This document shows, piece after piece, positions 26,571 through 34,654 of a stretch of 64,000 nt of DNA. The notes below the pieces were generated by a model. That model did not search any database, was not told where the DNA came from, and worked only from the letters and a program-made list of their open reading frames with translations. Source of the DNA: Tunturibacter empetritectus (GTDB lineage: Bacteria; Acidobacteriota; Terriglobia; Terriglobales; Acidobacteriaceae). Location: assembly GCF_040358985.1 (NCBI RefSeq), contig NZ_CP132932.1:186001-250000 (forward strand), written 5' to 3'. Position numbers and translations under genes: made by a program. Numbering within the stretch: position 1 is the first letter of the stretch; every line of letters begins with the position of its first letter.

Positions 26571-27668
26571 ATGGCAAAGCCGCTTCGCAGTGATGATCCC
26601 GCACCGCAGAATATGCAATTCGCACACTTCGGCGTCCTGAACGACGGCAACCAGAGCAAGTCCTCGCTCTTCACCTCTATCGCTCTGAACGTTGTGCTTG
26701 CGCTTTGCGCTATTATCATCGGCGCCGCTGCGAAGAAGACGATTGACACTAGGCACAAGCTTACTGAGCTGACTGAGCCGATTCCGATGAAGAAGCCCGA
26801 CGAGCCGCCGCCAATCAAGATCAAGCCGCCAAAACTTCCGCCTACACCAGTGGTTAAGGTCGAGCCGCCGAAAATTAAGCTGCCTGACGTAAAGCTGCCT
26901 GACGTTCCGAAGCCGCCTGAGATTAAGATGGTGCAGCAGATGCCGGTTGTTCTTCCGGCACCTCCCAAGCTCGTTCAACCTCCACCGGCGCCCAAGGTCG
27001 TCAGCCTTGCACAAGCTCAGCCGGCTGCGCTGATCAACAACTCTCCCCATCCAACTGCTGTCGCCCTCGGCTCACAGACCAACCCAATCGCACCCTCGAA
27101 CCGTCCTTCGACAACTTCCATCAATCTTGGCAACAAAGGAATGTCGGGGATGCCGGCTTCCAATAACGGCATGGGCGCGCAGTCAACTATTGTCAATCTT
27201 GGTTCCGGTTCAGCTGGCAGTCAGAATATGCATGGTAGAGATAACGCCTCAGCTGGCGTTGTCGGCGTCAAGCTTGGAGTCACTGGTGGCACTGGACCGA
27301 TGAATGCCCCAGGTCGCACCGCCGGCGTCGTCAATCTCGGCCAAAACGCTCCTCCTCCGATGCCAAAGCCAGCCGGGCCTTCTGCGGCAATGGCGAAGAC
27401 CGCACCGAAGGTTCTCTTCAAACCCAAGCCAGAGTACACCGCGGAGGCTCGCAACCTTCATATTGAGGGCGTCGTATCTGTCCGCCTTCGGGTCTCCTCT
27501 TCTGGTGCTGTCCAGGTTCTGGGCGTAACCAGCGATCTCGGCCACGGCCTTGGCGACTCTGCCATTCACGCCGTACAGGCCACACGCTTTCAACCCGCAA
27601 CAGACGCATCGGGTCATCCGATCGATTGGGAAGGTGTTGTCAATGTAGCTTTCCAACTCGCCGGATAA
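26571..27668 (+). CDS. TonB-family energy-transducing protein
   Basis: 365 residues: a short cytoplasmic segment, one membrane helix (about 40-60), a long Pro/Lys-rich periplasmic spacer (PPPIKIKPPKLPP, VEPPKIKLPDVKLPDVPKPPE), a Gly/Asn/Ser-rich middle with repeated NLG units (SINLGNKG, TIVNLGSG, VVNLGQN), and a TonB C-terminal domain at about 285-365 (PEYTAEARNLHIEGVVSVRLRVSSSGAVQ). It should pass proton-motive energy from ExbB/ExbD to outer-membrane receptors such as the one at the left edge. ExbB/ExbD are not in the window, so it is an orphan TonB. The middle NLG repeats are unusual. Confidence 0.88.
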   Translation: MAKPLRSDDPAPQNMQFAHFGVLNDGNQSKSSLFTSIALNVVLALCAIIIGAAAKKTIDTRHKLTELTEPIPMKKPDEPPPIKIKPPKLPPTPVVKVEPPKIKLPDVKLPDVPKPPEIKMVQQMPVVLPAPPKLVQPPPAPKVVSLAQAQPAALINNSPHPTAVALGSQTNPIAPSNRPSTTSINLGNKGMSGMPASNNGMGAQSTIVNLGSGSAGSQNMHGRDNASAGVVGVKLGVTGGTGPMNAPGRTAGVVNLGQNAPPPMPKPAGPSAAMAKTAPKVLFKPKPEYTAEARNLHIEGVVSVRLRVSSSGAVQVLGVTSDLGHGLGDSAIHAVQATRFQPATDASGHPIDWEGVVNVAFQLAG

Positions 27669-27725
27669 GAAACTTTTTTTGTTCCGTTGTTGCAGCATGA
27701 AATAGCATCTAGTCCATAATCAGGC

Positions 27726-27741
27726 TGACCCCAGGGGGTCA
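27726..27741. promoter_or_regulatory. Near-perfect palindrome upstream of the M48-like gene
   Basis: TGACCCC-ag-GGGGTCA ends 18 bases before the ATG and just before the GGAG ribosome-binding site. It may be an operator or a 5'-UTR hairpin. Confidence 0.4.
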
Positions 27742-27759
27742 CCGTAGGAGCCGTAAATC

Positions 27760-29631
27760 ATGATTCTCGGGAAACAGTCTACCGCCGGTCTGCTGCTGGC
27801 ACTTCTAGTCGCAACCACTCTCCCCGCGGGAGCAGGCATCCTACATCCTGGCAAAAAGAAGAAGATGGATGATGATCTCTCCTCAACGCGCAAGCCGACG
27901 GCCGCGCAGAACGCACTGATTGACAAGGCGATCGCCCGCGAAAAGGTGATCGTCAAGACCGTCAAGGAGCGGGCTCCTCTTGTGGAGACCTACATCCAGA
28001 CCATGAAGCCGGATCCTCTTCTAGGTCAGGTTCCGGAGTCTGACGAGCACTTCCTCAGCCGCGTCGACTTCAAGAGCGTCATCGGCGACAACTCATATGT
28101 GGTCAACAAAGAGACCTCAAAGGGCACTAGCAATGACGGCAAACTCGGATTCTTTAAGCACTCCGTCTCTTTCGTCGGCGGTCTCGGCAATAGTCTCCAT
28201 CTGAACTTCCACGAATCCGGCTTTGTGCAGATGCTACTGATGGATTCCAACAGCTTCGATCGTCAGCACTATACCTTTGGCTACGTGCGCAACGACTTCC
28301 TCGGCAACACTCCGACGGCCGTCTTTGACGTAACCCCGATTGAAGGTAAGAAATCCTTCGGTCGCTTCTTCGGCCGTATCTGGATCGAGGCGCGCAGCGG
28401 CAACGTTGTTCGCTTCAACGGTGACTTCGCCGGGACCCAGGAAGACCAGAAGGAGTTCTATCACTTTGACAGCTGGCGGACCAACGTCCAGCCCGACCTC
28501 TGGCTGCCGACCTCCTTTTACGTGGAAGAGAGCGACCCCAGGAGCGTCTCACGCACTCTGAAGTTCAAAGCCATTAATCATATCTGGGGTTATGTTCTGA
28601 AGGTCCCGCCGCCAGAGAGCGAAAACACCTCAATGGACGTTGTCGGCGCAACCGACGTCAGCAACGACGCTCAGGATGTCAGCCCTCTGGGAGCACAGCG
28701 CGCCTGGGTCCAGCAGGCAGAAGACAATATCGTCGAGCGCCTCTTCCAGGCTGGTCTACTCGATGCGCCAAGCGAGTTCGACAAAACTCTTGAAGCACTC
28801 GCTGGCAACATTCTTGCGTACAACAACATCACACTTTCCAGGCCGATACGATGCCGAACGCTGCTGACAGAACCGCTGGAGTCTCTCGCAATTGGCAATA
28901 CCATCGTCATCTCAAAGAGCTTGCTTGATACCACTGGCGTTGTCACTCAAGACGGCGCGCAACAGATGGGCAACCTCAATGCAATTCTGGCTTTCCAGAT
29001 TGCACACATCATTCTCGCTCACCGCCTCGACACCAAGTACGCCTTCAACGACCGTCTGCTCTTTCCTTCCACGACAGTCTTCAACCGCATCCCCATGCAT
29101 CACACCGATGCTGACAACGCTGCAGCAGCAAAGAAAGCAATGGAATTGCTCAATGCGAAGGAACTCGAGGGCGGACAGCAGTATTTCAGCCTCTACCTCC
29201 AGCAACTACAGCAGCGAGTTAAGAGTTTGAAAGCGCTCAACGAGCCGATGATTGGCGACGGCCTCGTCAAGAGCGACACAGATCCTACCTTCTGGATGCA
29301 GGCCATCACGACAAAGGGCCCGAAGCTGGATATGAAGGACCTGAAACAACAGGCAGCGATGCCACTGGCCAGCTTCCTCCGCTTCGATCCCTGGACCGAT
29401 CAGGTATTCGTCCTGCACTCGGCCTTCGAGCCTCTCCTAACAGCAGCCGACAAAATGCCCTTTGAGGTTGAGCCGGTCTACTTGAAACTTAGCTACTACA
29501 AAGCACCCGCAGAACCTGCAGCGGCCCCAGCCGCACAACCGTTGACCGCAGCTCCTGCAGACAATACAGCAGCACCAGCCGCAGCAGCACCGGCTGCCAC
29601 TCCCCCACCAACCAACGCACAACAAAACTAA
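27760..29631 (+). CDS. Exported M48-like protein with degenerate active site
   Basis: A 623-residue protein with a signal peptide (cleavage near AGAG), a beta-rich middle (about 90-290) and a helical region (about 350-550) that resembles M48 peptidases. At the expected zinc site the sequence is LAFQIAHIILAH (Phe412, Gln413, His416), where active enzymes have HExxH. The downstream position expected to carry the third ligand reads HTDADNAAAAKKA. It therefore looks like a pseudo-peptidase. The C-terminus is a low-complexity Ala/Pro tail. GGAG precedes the ATG. A terminator follows. The M48 link is by eye only, and the N-terminal half is unassigned. Confidence 0.65.
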   Translation: MILGKQSTAGLLLALLVATTLPAGAGILHPGKKKKMDDDLSSTRKPTAAQNALIDKAIAREKVIVKTVKERAPLVETYIQTMKPDPLLGQVPESDEHFLSRVDFKSVIGDNSYVVNKETSKGTSNDGKLGFFKHSVSFVGGLGNSLHLNFHESGFVQMLLMDSNSFDRQHYTFGYVRNDFLGNTPTAVFDVTPIEGKKSFGRFFGRIWIEARSGNVVRFNGDFAGTQEDQKEFYHFDSWRTNVQPDLWLPTSFYVEESDPRSVSRTLKFKAINHIWGYVLKVPPPESENTSMDVVGATDVSNDAQDVSPLGAQRAWVQQAEDNIVERLFQAGLLDAPSEFDKTLEALAGNILAYNNITLSRPIRCRTLLTEPLESLAIGNTIVISKSLLDTTGVVTQDGAQQMGNLNAILAFQIAHIILAHRLDTKYAFNDRLLFPSTTVFNRIPMHHTDADNAAAAKKAMELLNAKELEGGQQYFSLYLQQLQQRVKSLKALNEPMIGDGLVKSDTDPTFWMQAITTKGPKLDMKDLKQQAAMPLASFLRFDPWTDQVFVLHSAFEPLLTAADKMPFEVEPVYLKLSYYKAPAEPAAAPAAQPLTAAPADNTAAPAAAAPAATPPPTNAQQN

Positions 29632-29640
29632 AACCTAAGA

Positions 29641-29683
29641 GCGTGGATGGACCTGCTCATTCAGACCGTCCACGCCTTTTATT
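29641..29683 (+). terminator. Probable rho-independent terminator
   Basis: GCGTGGA...TCCACGC stem with a 21-base loop, followed by CTTTTATT, directly after the M48-like gene. Confidence 0.65.
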
Positions 29684-29748
29684 GTCTGGGTCCCGCTCCC
29701 TCGACACAACGTATGCATCAATTTTTGTTTGATAAGGAGGCACAACTG

Positions 29749-30291
29749 TTGAAGCGGCATATTCTCATCGGCTGTTTCGCCTGCGTCCTTAGTCTGACTC
29801 ACTGGTCGCATGCGCAAGCCGTTCCAACCGCCACTCGCACAGCTTCGATACAGATCGGTGCCGCAGGAACGTTCATCAGTCCCGACTATACGCAGCCATA
29901 TATTAAGGGCATCACCATCTACGGCAACTACGATATCGGTCAACATTTGGGAGCCGAAGGCGACATTCACATCTCCGTCATCACGCCCGGCGATATCAGC
30001 GAGAACTCTTACCTCTTGGGCCCGCGCTACAAATGGCATTACAAGCGCTTTGAGCCCTATGTCAAAGTCCTCTTCGGTATTGGCCGCTTCGGTTTCCAGT
30101 CTGGCAGCTTCAACACGCCGGCAACATTTACATATTTCCAGTATGCGGGCGGCGGCGGCCTGGATGTGCGAGCAACTCGGCATATCAATGTACGGGCTTT
30201 CGATGTGGAGCTCCAGAAGTGGCCCGGCCTTGCACCCAATGGCCTTTCCCCAATTGCCTACACGATTGGTGCTGCTTATACTTGGCGCTAG
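29749..30291 (+). CDS. Outer-membrane beta-barrel protein (paralogue 1)
   Basis: A TTG at 29749 sits eight bases after a perfect AAGGAGG and opens a clean signal peptide (LKRHILIGCFACVLSL, cleavage near AHAQA); an ATG at 29713 is upstream of the ribosome site. The mature part (about 155 residues) alternates as amphipathic strands (GITIYGNYDIGQHLGAEGDI, YKWHYKRFEPYVKVLFG) and ends in an aromatic terminus (YTWR), as in small eight-stranded barrels. The motif PTATRT after the signal peptide recurs in the next gene. Probably a porin-like or structural envelope protein; function unknown. Confidence 0.75.
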   Translation: MKRHILIGCFACVLSLTHWSHAQAVPTATRTASIQIGAAGTFISPDYTQPYIKGITIYGNYDIGQHLGAEGDIHISVITPGDISENSYLLGPRYKWHYKRFEPYVKVLFGIGRFGFQSGSFNTPATFTYFQYAGGGGLDVRATRHINVRAFDVELQKWPGLAPNGLSPIAYTIGAAYTWR

Positions 30292-30393
30292 CCGGAGAGT
30301 CTGACTCATGATGAAGTTATTGCTTCACCTCAATGTCCTGTCGTTGCGCTCTTCAGCCTGCGGTAAGGAATACGCTGTTCGACAGGAGTGCAC

Positions 30394-30921
30394 GTGCTGA
30401 CAAAGACTGTTCTTTTTCTGGGTCTGTTGGGGACCGCATCGATGCTAAGCGCGCAGGCCAATCCAACGGCCACTCGCACAGGAGATCTCAAGATTGGTGG
30501 CGGCTTCTCCACCGCAAACTCCGACTACGGAGATCGGTTCAATGGCGGCGCTGCCTACTTTGACTTCGATTTTCTCTCTCACATCGGGGTCACGGGCGAA
30601 TTCCATTTCGTCAAAGATCAGAATGATCTCTACGAGAAGACCTATGAGGTGGGCGGCCGCTACTTTCGCGAATATCGCCGCTTCGTCCCTTATGGCAAGG
30701 TTCTCTACGGACGCGGCGTCTTCAACTTCCCTGTCAACCCGGACGGATTCCGCCCGAATCTCGCGTATAACCTTATAGCTGCCGGTATTGGCACCGACTA
30801 CAAGGTGAAACCGTACCTCTACATACGCGCCGACTGGGAGTACCAGCAATGGTTTAGCTTCGCCGGCTCCAGTCTTACCCCGAACATCCTCACGCTGGGT
30901 GCGGCCTATCGCTTCCGATAG
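30394..30921 (+). CDS. Outer-membrane beta-barrel protein (paralogue 2)
   Basis: A GTG at 30394 follows AGGAG by five bases; an in-frame GTG at 30388 overlaps the ribosome site and is less likely. There is a signal peptide (cleavage near LSAQA), then PTATRTGDLKIGGGFSTANSDYG and alternating strands (VGGRYFREYRRFVPYGKVLYG, YLYIRADWEYQQWF) ending in FR. The layout matches the preceding gene strand for strand, so the two arose by tandem duplication. A shared bidirectional terminator lies between this gene and the convergent third barrel gene. No substrate can be inferred. Confidence 0.78.
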   Translation: MLTKTVLFLGLLGTASMLSAQANPTATRTGDLKIGGGFSTANSDYGDRFNGGAAYFDFDFLSHIGVTGEFHFVKDQNDLYEKTYEVGGRYFREYRRFVPYGKVLYGRGVFNFPVNPDGFRPNLAYNLIAAGIGTDYKVKPYLYIRADWEYQQWFSFAGSSLTPNILTLGAAYRFR

Positions 30922-30960
30922 AAGACTGTTTGTCAGGTACTCGTAATTCAGAACATGAGA

Positions 30961-30984
30961 AAGCCCCGGTTCACGCCGGGGCTT
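30961..30984. terminator. Bidirectional terminator
   Basis: AAGCCCCGG-ttcacg-CCGGGGCTT, a perfect 9-bp stem with T-rich flanks (TTTT on the plus side), between two convergent barrel genes. Confidence 0.88.
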
Positions 30985-31007
30985 TTCCTGTTTAAAGCTG
31001 CAGACCG

Positions 31008-31613
31008 TTAGAAGTGATAAGCAATACCGATCGAAGGAGTCGAGATAATCTCATAGCGATTGGTATTGAAGATATTGCCCGGAAGGCTGAAGGTCGGAGT
31101 CTTCACCAGGAACGCACGGTACTCCGCTCGAATGTCGAAGCTTGGACTTAGCTCATACGCGACACCGCCGCCAAAGAGAGCGCCAATGTTTGTATTCCGC
31201 TTCGCGTCCAGGTTGGTCGATCCCGCATCCTTGAACGGCGAGAAGAACATTACCCCCGGACCAGCTTCAAGGAACGGGTTAAAGTGCTTGAAGTTCAGGT
31301 TGAAGACGTAGGCAGCGCTAACCTCCTGCTGCAGAGTATGAATGCCGCCGTTAGCCTTGCCAAAGACCTGATAGTACTGCGTGTTCTGTTGGTATCCGTA
31401 GTTAACTTCAAGTCCGCTCCGCGGCGTCAGCAGATAGCGGTAGCTCGCAACCAGTCCAATAGTCGTGCTTGTGTTTTTCTGCACGCTGTTTCCGGTAATC
31501 TGTGGGGCAAACGCCGCGCTTCCGCTTACGCTCACGTCCTGCCGGCTCTCCTGCGCATAACCGGCGGCCGCAGATAACGTCAGCGCGCCCAACAACAACA
31601 TCGTCTTCTTCAT
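31008..31613 (-). CDS. Outer-membrane beta-barrel protein (OmpA/OmpW-like)
   Basis: 201 residues from ATG 31613 (MKKTMLLLG), with a signal peptide cleaved near GYAQE. Amphipathic strands include TIGLVASYRYLLTPRSGLEV, FNPFLEAGPGVMFFSPF and SPSFDIRAEYRAFLVKTP, and the C-terminus is GIAYHF, a classic barrel end recognised by the BAM machinery. It is the most barrel-like of the three adjacent proteins and is longer than the other two. It is convergent with them. Function unknown. Confidence 0.8.
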   Translation of the reverse strand: MKKTMLLLGALTLSAAAGYAQESRQDVSVSGSAAFAPQITGNSVQKNTSTTIGLVASYRYLLTPRSGLEVNYGYQQNTQYYQVFGKANGGIHTLQQEVSAAYVFNLNFKHFNPFLEAGPGVMFFSPFKDAGSTNLDAKRNTNIGALFGGGVAYELSPSFDIRAEYRAFLVKTPTFSLPGNIFNTNRYEIISTPSIGIAYHF

Positions 31614-31751
31614 TCTTCGCTGGATCCCTTCGAATTCGCCCATAACTTCCTACGCTGTCCCGCAGGCAACGCGCTTCAAAAGTTATGGCACGCCGTATTC
31701 ACTGTTCTTCATTGTAACCGCACCGCTGCCCGAAGTTGTACTACCGACGCA

Positions 31752-31783
31752 AGAAGGGCCGGAGATCTGCATCTCTCCAGCCC
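31752..31783 (-). terminator. Terminator after the LTXXQ-type gene
   Basis: On the minus strand GGGCTGGAGA, an 8-base loop, TCTCCGGCCC (one T-G pair), then TTCTT. Confidence 0.75.
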
Positions 31784-31807
31784 CTGTGACCATCTTTTCC
31801 TAACGCA

Positions 31808-32275
31808 TTATTGCGGCGGAGGAGAAGAAGGCGCTCCCTGCCCACCCTCGCGACTCTCTCGACGCTCCTTCATCTGAGCCTGCAGAGCGTCATACTTCGT
31901 CTTCTGATCGTCGGTCAGCACGGCACGTATCTTATCCTGCGAGGCTTTGTGGATGTCCATCATCTTCGCCCGCTTGTCAGCCTGGGGAGTTGTGGTGTCC
32001 TGCCGCAAAGCCATCATCTGAGTTCGTGAATCGTCGTCAATCGCCTTCACCTGGGTCACCTGATCAGGAGTCAGGTTGAGCTTCTTCGTCAGGAATTCAA
32101 CCTGATGCTCCTCCCTTTGAGCGCCACTCCGGTGGCCGCCATTTGGGGGGCCTGCCTGATCCTGCGCCGGCGGAGGAGATGGGTCTTGTGCCATTGCGGG
32201 AAGTGCACTCAGCGCGGTCGTACAGAGCGCCAAAAGAGCTGCTTGTAATACTGGTTTGCGAAATAGTGTCATCAT
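31808..32275 (-). CDS. Periplasmic LTXXQ/Spy-like protein
   Basis: 155 residues from ATG 32275 (MMTLFRKPV), with a signal peptide ending near PAMAQ, a Pro/Gly-rich linker and a helical region carrying two LTxxQ-type motifs: LNLTPDQVTQVKAIDDDS and VLTDDQKTKYDALQAQM. Proteins of this type (Spy/CpxP relatives) are periplasmic chaperones or stress sensors. A charged, Pro-rich tail closes the protein. An ATG at 32299 is an alternative start. Chaperone activity is inferred from the motif only. Confidence 0.75.
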   Translation of the reverse strand: MMTLFRKPVLQAALLALCTTALSALPAMAQDPSPPPAQDQAGPPNGGHRSGAQREEHQVEFLTKKLNLTPDQVTQVKAIDDDSRTQMMALRQDTTTPQADKRAKMMDIHKASQDKIRAVLTDDQKTKYDALQAQMKERRESREGGQGAPSSPPPQ

Positions 32276-32392
32276 CGGATTCTCACTCTCATGCTGCATC
32301 TGCCGGAAGAGTTTCTCCGGCGGTCAAGTCTATTCGTACAGACGCCCTTTTTTCGCAAATGTTCCGCTTTCTTGCAAAATTCACAGCGGTCT

Positions 32393-33316
32393 TCACATCC
32401 CCCGTTCGGCCTGGAAACAGTACGGATCGCCATGCGCTGCCGCATAGGCCTCCACAACATTGAGAAAGGCCAGCGCCGCATGCGACAGGCTAGCTTGCCT
32501 CCGATAAACCAGCCGCAGCTTGCGCTCAATCTGCAGCTCCGGCACCTGAACCCGCACCAACGCCCCGCTCTCAAGCTCGGTCCGTACCGTCAGCCCCGGC
32601 ACCAGAGCCACACCATTCCCCATCTCAACAAACCGCTTGATCGCTTCCAGCGACGGCAGCTCGACCCCCATCTGCAGCGGAGTCTTATGCCGTTTGAACG
32701 CCTGAATAACCTTTTGTCGCTGCGGCGATGGAATGTTATGAGCAATAAAGTTTTGCCCACCCAACTGCCGGATCGACACCTTCCCTGCCCCAGCCAGGGG
32801 ATGTCGCGGATTCACCACAAAAGCCAACTCATCCCGGTACACAACCATCGACTTTACTTGGGCATCGTCCGGGCGAAAGGAGAGTACCCCCAGCTCCACA
32901 GAGTGCATTAGTACCTCGTCCGAGATCCTGCTGGCCAGCGTTCGCTGCACCGCCAGTTTAATCCTGGGGTTCTGCCTCCGAAACTCATCAAGCAATGGCA
33001 ACAGATAAAGGCAGGTGTACTCGTTCGCTGCCAGGTTCAGCCTGCCCCTGTGAAGCTCGCGCAACTCCGTCAGCGCCCCCGCCGCCTCATTCCGCAGATT
33101 CAGCAACTTAGAGGCATACTCCCGCAAAACCTCCCCCGCGTCGGTCAGCGTTCCATCCCTCGATGAGCGCTCAAACAGAACCTCTCCCAACTCCCCCTCC
33201 AGTTTGGCGATTGCCTGACTCACCGCTGGCTGAGTACGATGGAGGCGTGCTGCCGCTCGCGAGAAACTACGCTCTTCTGCCACCGCCAGAAACGTCTCCA
33301 TCTGGACTAAGTCCAA
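32393..33316 (-). CDS. LysR-type transcriptional regulator, divergent from leuA
   Basis: 307 residues. The start is a TTG at 33316 with GGAGG six bases upstream, giving the standard LysR beginning MDLVQMETFLAVAEERSFSR. The HTH is AARLHRTQPAVSQAIAKLEGELG; the co-inducer domain follows (about 90-295). It is divergent from leuA across 120 bases that contain a T-N11-A dyad, the usual LysR site. Many such regulators control the gene they face, so regulation of the leu/ilv locus by a pathway metabolite is a reasonable inference, as with LeuO/IlvY-type regulators; it is not proven. Confidence 0.9.
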   Translation of the reverse strand: MDLVQMETFLAVAEERSFSRAAARLHRTQPAVSQAIAKLEGELGEVLFERSSRDGTLTDAGEVLREYASKLLNLRNEAAGALTELRELHRGRLNLAANEYTCLYLLPLLDEFRRQNPRIKLAVQRTLASRISDEVLMHSVELGVLSFRPDDAQVKSMVVYRDELAFVVNPRHPLAGAGKVSIRQLGGQNFIAHNIPSPQRQKVIQAFKRHKTPLQMGVELPSLEAIKRFVEMGNGVALVPGLTVRTELESGALVRVQVPELQIERKLRLVYRRQASLSHAALAFLNVVEAYAAAHGDPYCFQAERGM

Positions 33317-33387
33317 TCCTTACCTCCGTGCAGCCGAGATCTACCGCTTGAATGTCGCAATTAGAATTTCTGATATACCTGCAAGCC

Positions 33388-33408
33388 ATCATAAGCATGC
33401 ATTATGAT
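33388..33408. promoter_or_regulatory. Candidate LysR operator between lysR-like gene and leuA
   Basis: ATCATAA-gcatgca-TTATGAT. The inner 15 bases fit the T-N11-A LysR consensus inside a dyad. The site is 28 bases upstream of the leuA ATG chosen here. Confidence 0.6.
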
Positions 33409-33436
33409 AACGTCCAGATCGAGAGTGCTAAATCTA

Positions 33437-34630
33437 ATGTCCTCGCCCAATCAAATCGTCTTCTTCGACACCACCCTCCGCGACGGCGAACAGTCCCCCG
33501 GTTGCACGATGCATCACGACGAAAAGTTGCGCATGGCCCACCAGCTGGCAGACCTCGGAGTCGACGTCCTCGAGGCCGGCTTCGCCATCGCCAGCCAGGG
33601 CGACTCCGACTCCATCCGCATGATCGCCCGCGAAGTTCGTGGCCCCCGCATCGCCTCCCTCGCCCGTTGCAAACGCGAGGACATTGAAGCCGCCGCCCGT
33701 TCTATCGAGCCAGCTGAGAAGGCGCGCATCCACACCTTCTTGGCCTCCTCCGACCTCCACCTCGAAGCCAAGCTGAAGATCACTCGCCCCGAGGCACTCC
33801 ATCAAGCCGCGGAGTCCGTCCGTCTCGCCCGCACCTTCGCCGACGACGTCGAGTTCTCCGCCGAGGATGCCACGCGCACCGACCCTGACTTTCTCGTCGA
33901 GATCGTGACCGTCGCGGTTCAGGCCGGAGCCACCACCATCAACATCCCCGACACCGTCGGCTACACAACGCCTGACGAGTACGCCGCCACCTTCCGCATG
34001 CTCTTCGCAAAGGTTCCCGGCATCGTTGGTCCTAATGGCAGAGACAACGTCATTCTCTCCACCCACTGCCATAACGACCTGGGCATGGCCGTCGCCAACA
34101 CCCTCGCAGGCATTCAGGCTGGAGCCCGCCAGGCCGAGTGCACCATCAACGGCGTCGGCGAACGCGCCGGCAACGCCGCACTCGAAGAGATCGCCGCGGC
34201 CCTTATGGTGCGCCGAGACAAGCTGCCCTACACCAACAACATCAAACTCAATCAGCTCTTCCCCACCAGCCAGATGCTTGCTGAGTTCATCAGCTTCGGC
34301 TGCTCGCCCAACAAGGCCGTCGTAGGTGCCAACGCCTTTGCCCATGAGTCCGGCATTCATCAGCACGGCATGATGGCCAACCCGCTCACCTACGAGATCA
34401 TGACACCCGAGTCCGTCGGCGTCCCCGCAACCAACATGGTGCTCGGCAAACACAGCGGGCGCCGCCTCCTCGAGCAACGCCTCACCGAACTCGGACACTC
34501 GCTCACACGCACGCAACTTGACGACGTCTATCACCGCTTCACCGAACTCGCCGACCGCAAGAAATCCATCTACGACCAGGATCTGCTCGGTCTTCTGCAA
34601 TCGGACAAGTCCTCCGTTACCACGCACTAG
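33437..34630 (+). CDS. leuA: 2-isopropylmalate synthase, short form
   Basis: Condenses 2-ketoisovalerate with acetyl-CoA, the first committed leucine step. The 397-residue protein has the HMGL-like barrel: FFDTTLRDGEQSPG (metal Asp), STHCHNDLGMAVANT (metal His pair) and TINGVGERAGNAALEE. The GIHQHGMM linker and subdomain follow, ending soon after DLLGLLQ. Classical LeuA proteins exceed 500 residues because of a C-terminal leucine-binding dimer domain; that domain is absent here, and a genuine stop is followed directly by leuB. The enzyme may be insensitive to leucine, or may be a related condensing enzyme such as citramalate synthase. The ATG at 33437 is preferred over one at 33404 that lies in the operator. 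Confidence 0.88.
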   Translation: MSSPNQIVFFDTTLRDGEQSPGCTMHHDEKLRMAHQLADLGVDVLEAGFAIASQGDSDSIRMIAREVRGPRIASLARCKREDIEAAARSIEPAEKARIHTFLASSDLHLEAKLKITRPEALHQAAESVRLARTFADDVEFSAEDATRTDPDFLVEIVTVAVQAGATTINIPDTVGYTTPDEYAATFRMLFAKVPGIVGPNGRDNVILSTHCHNDLGMAVANTLAGIQAGARQAECTINGVGERAGNAALEEIAAALMVRRDKLPYTNNIKLNQLFPTSQMLAEFISFGCSPNKAVVGANAFAHESGIHQHGMMANPLTYEIMTPESVGVPATNMVLGKHSGRRLLEQRLTELGHSLTRTQLDDVYHRFTELADRKKSIYDQDLLGLLQSDKSSVTTH

Positions 34631-34654
34631 ATCCACGCAAAAGGAAAGAGCGTC

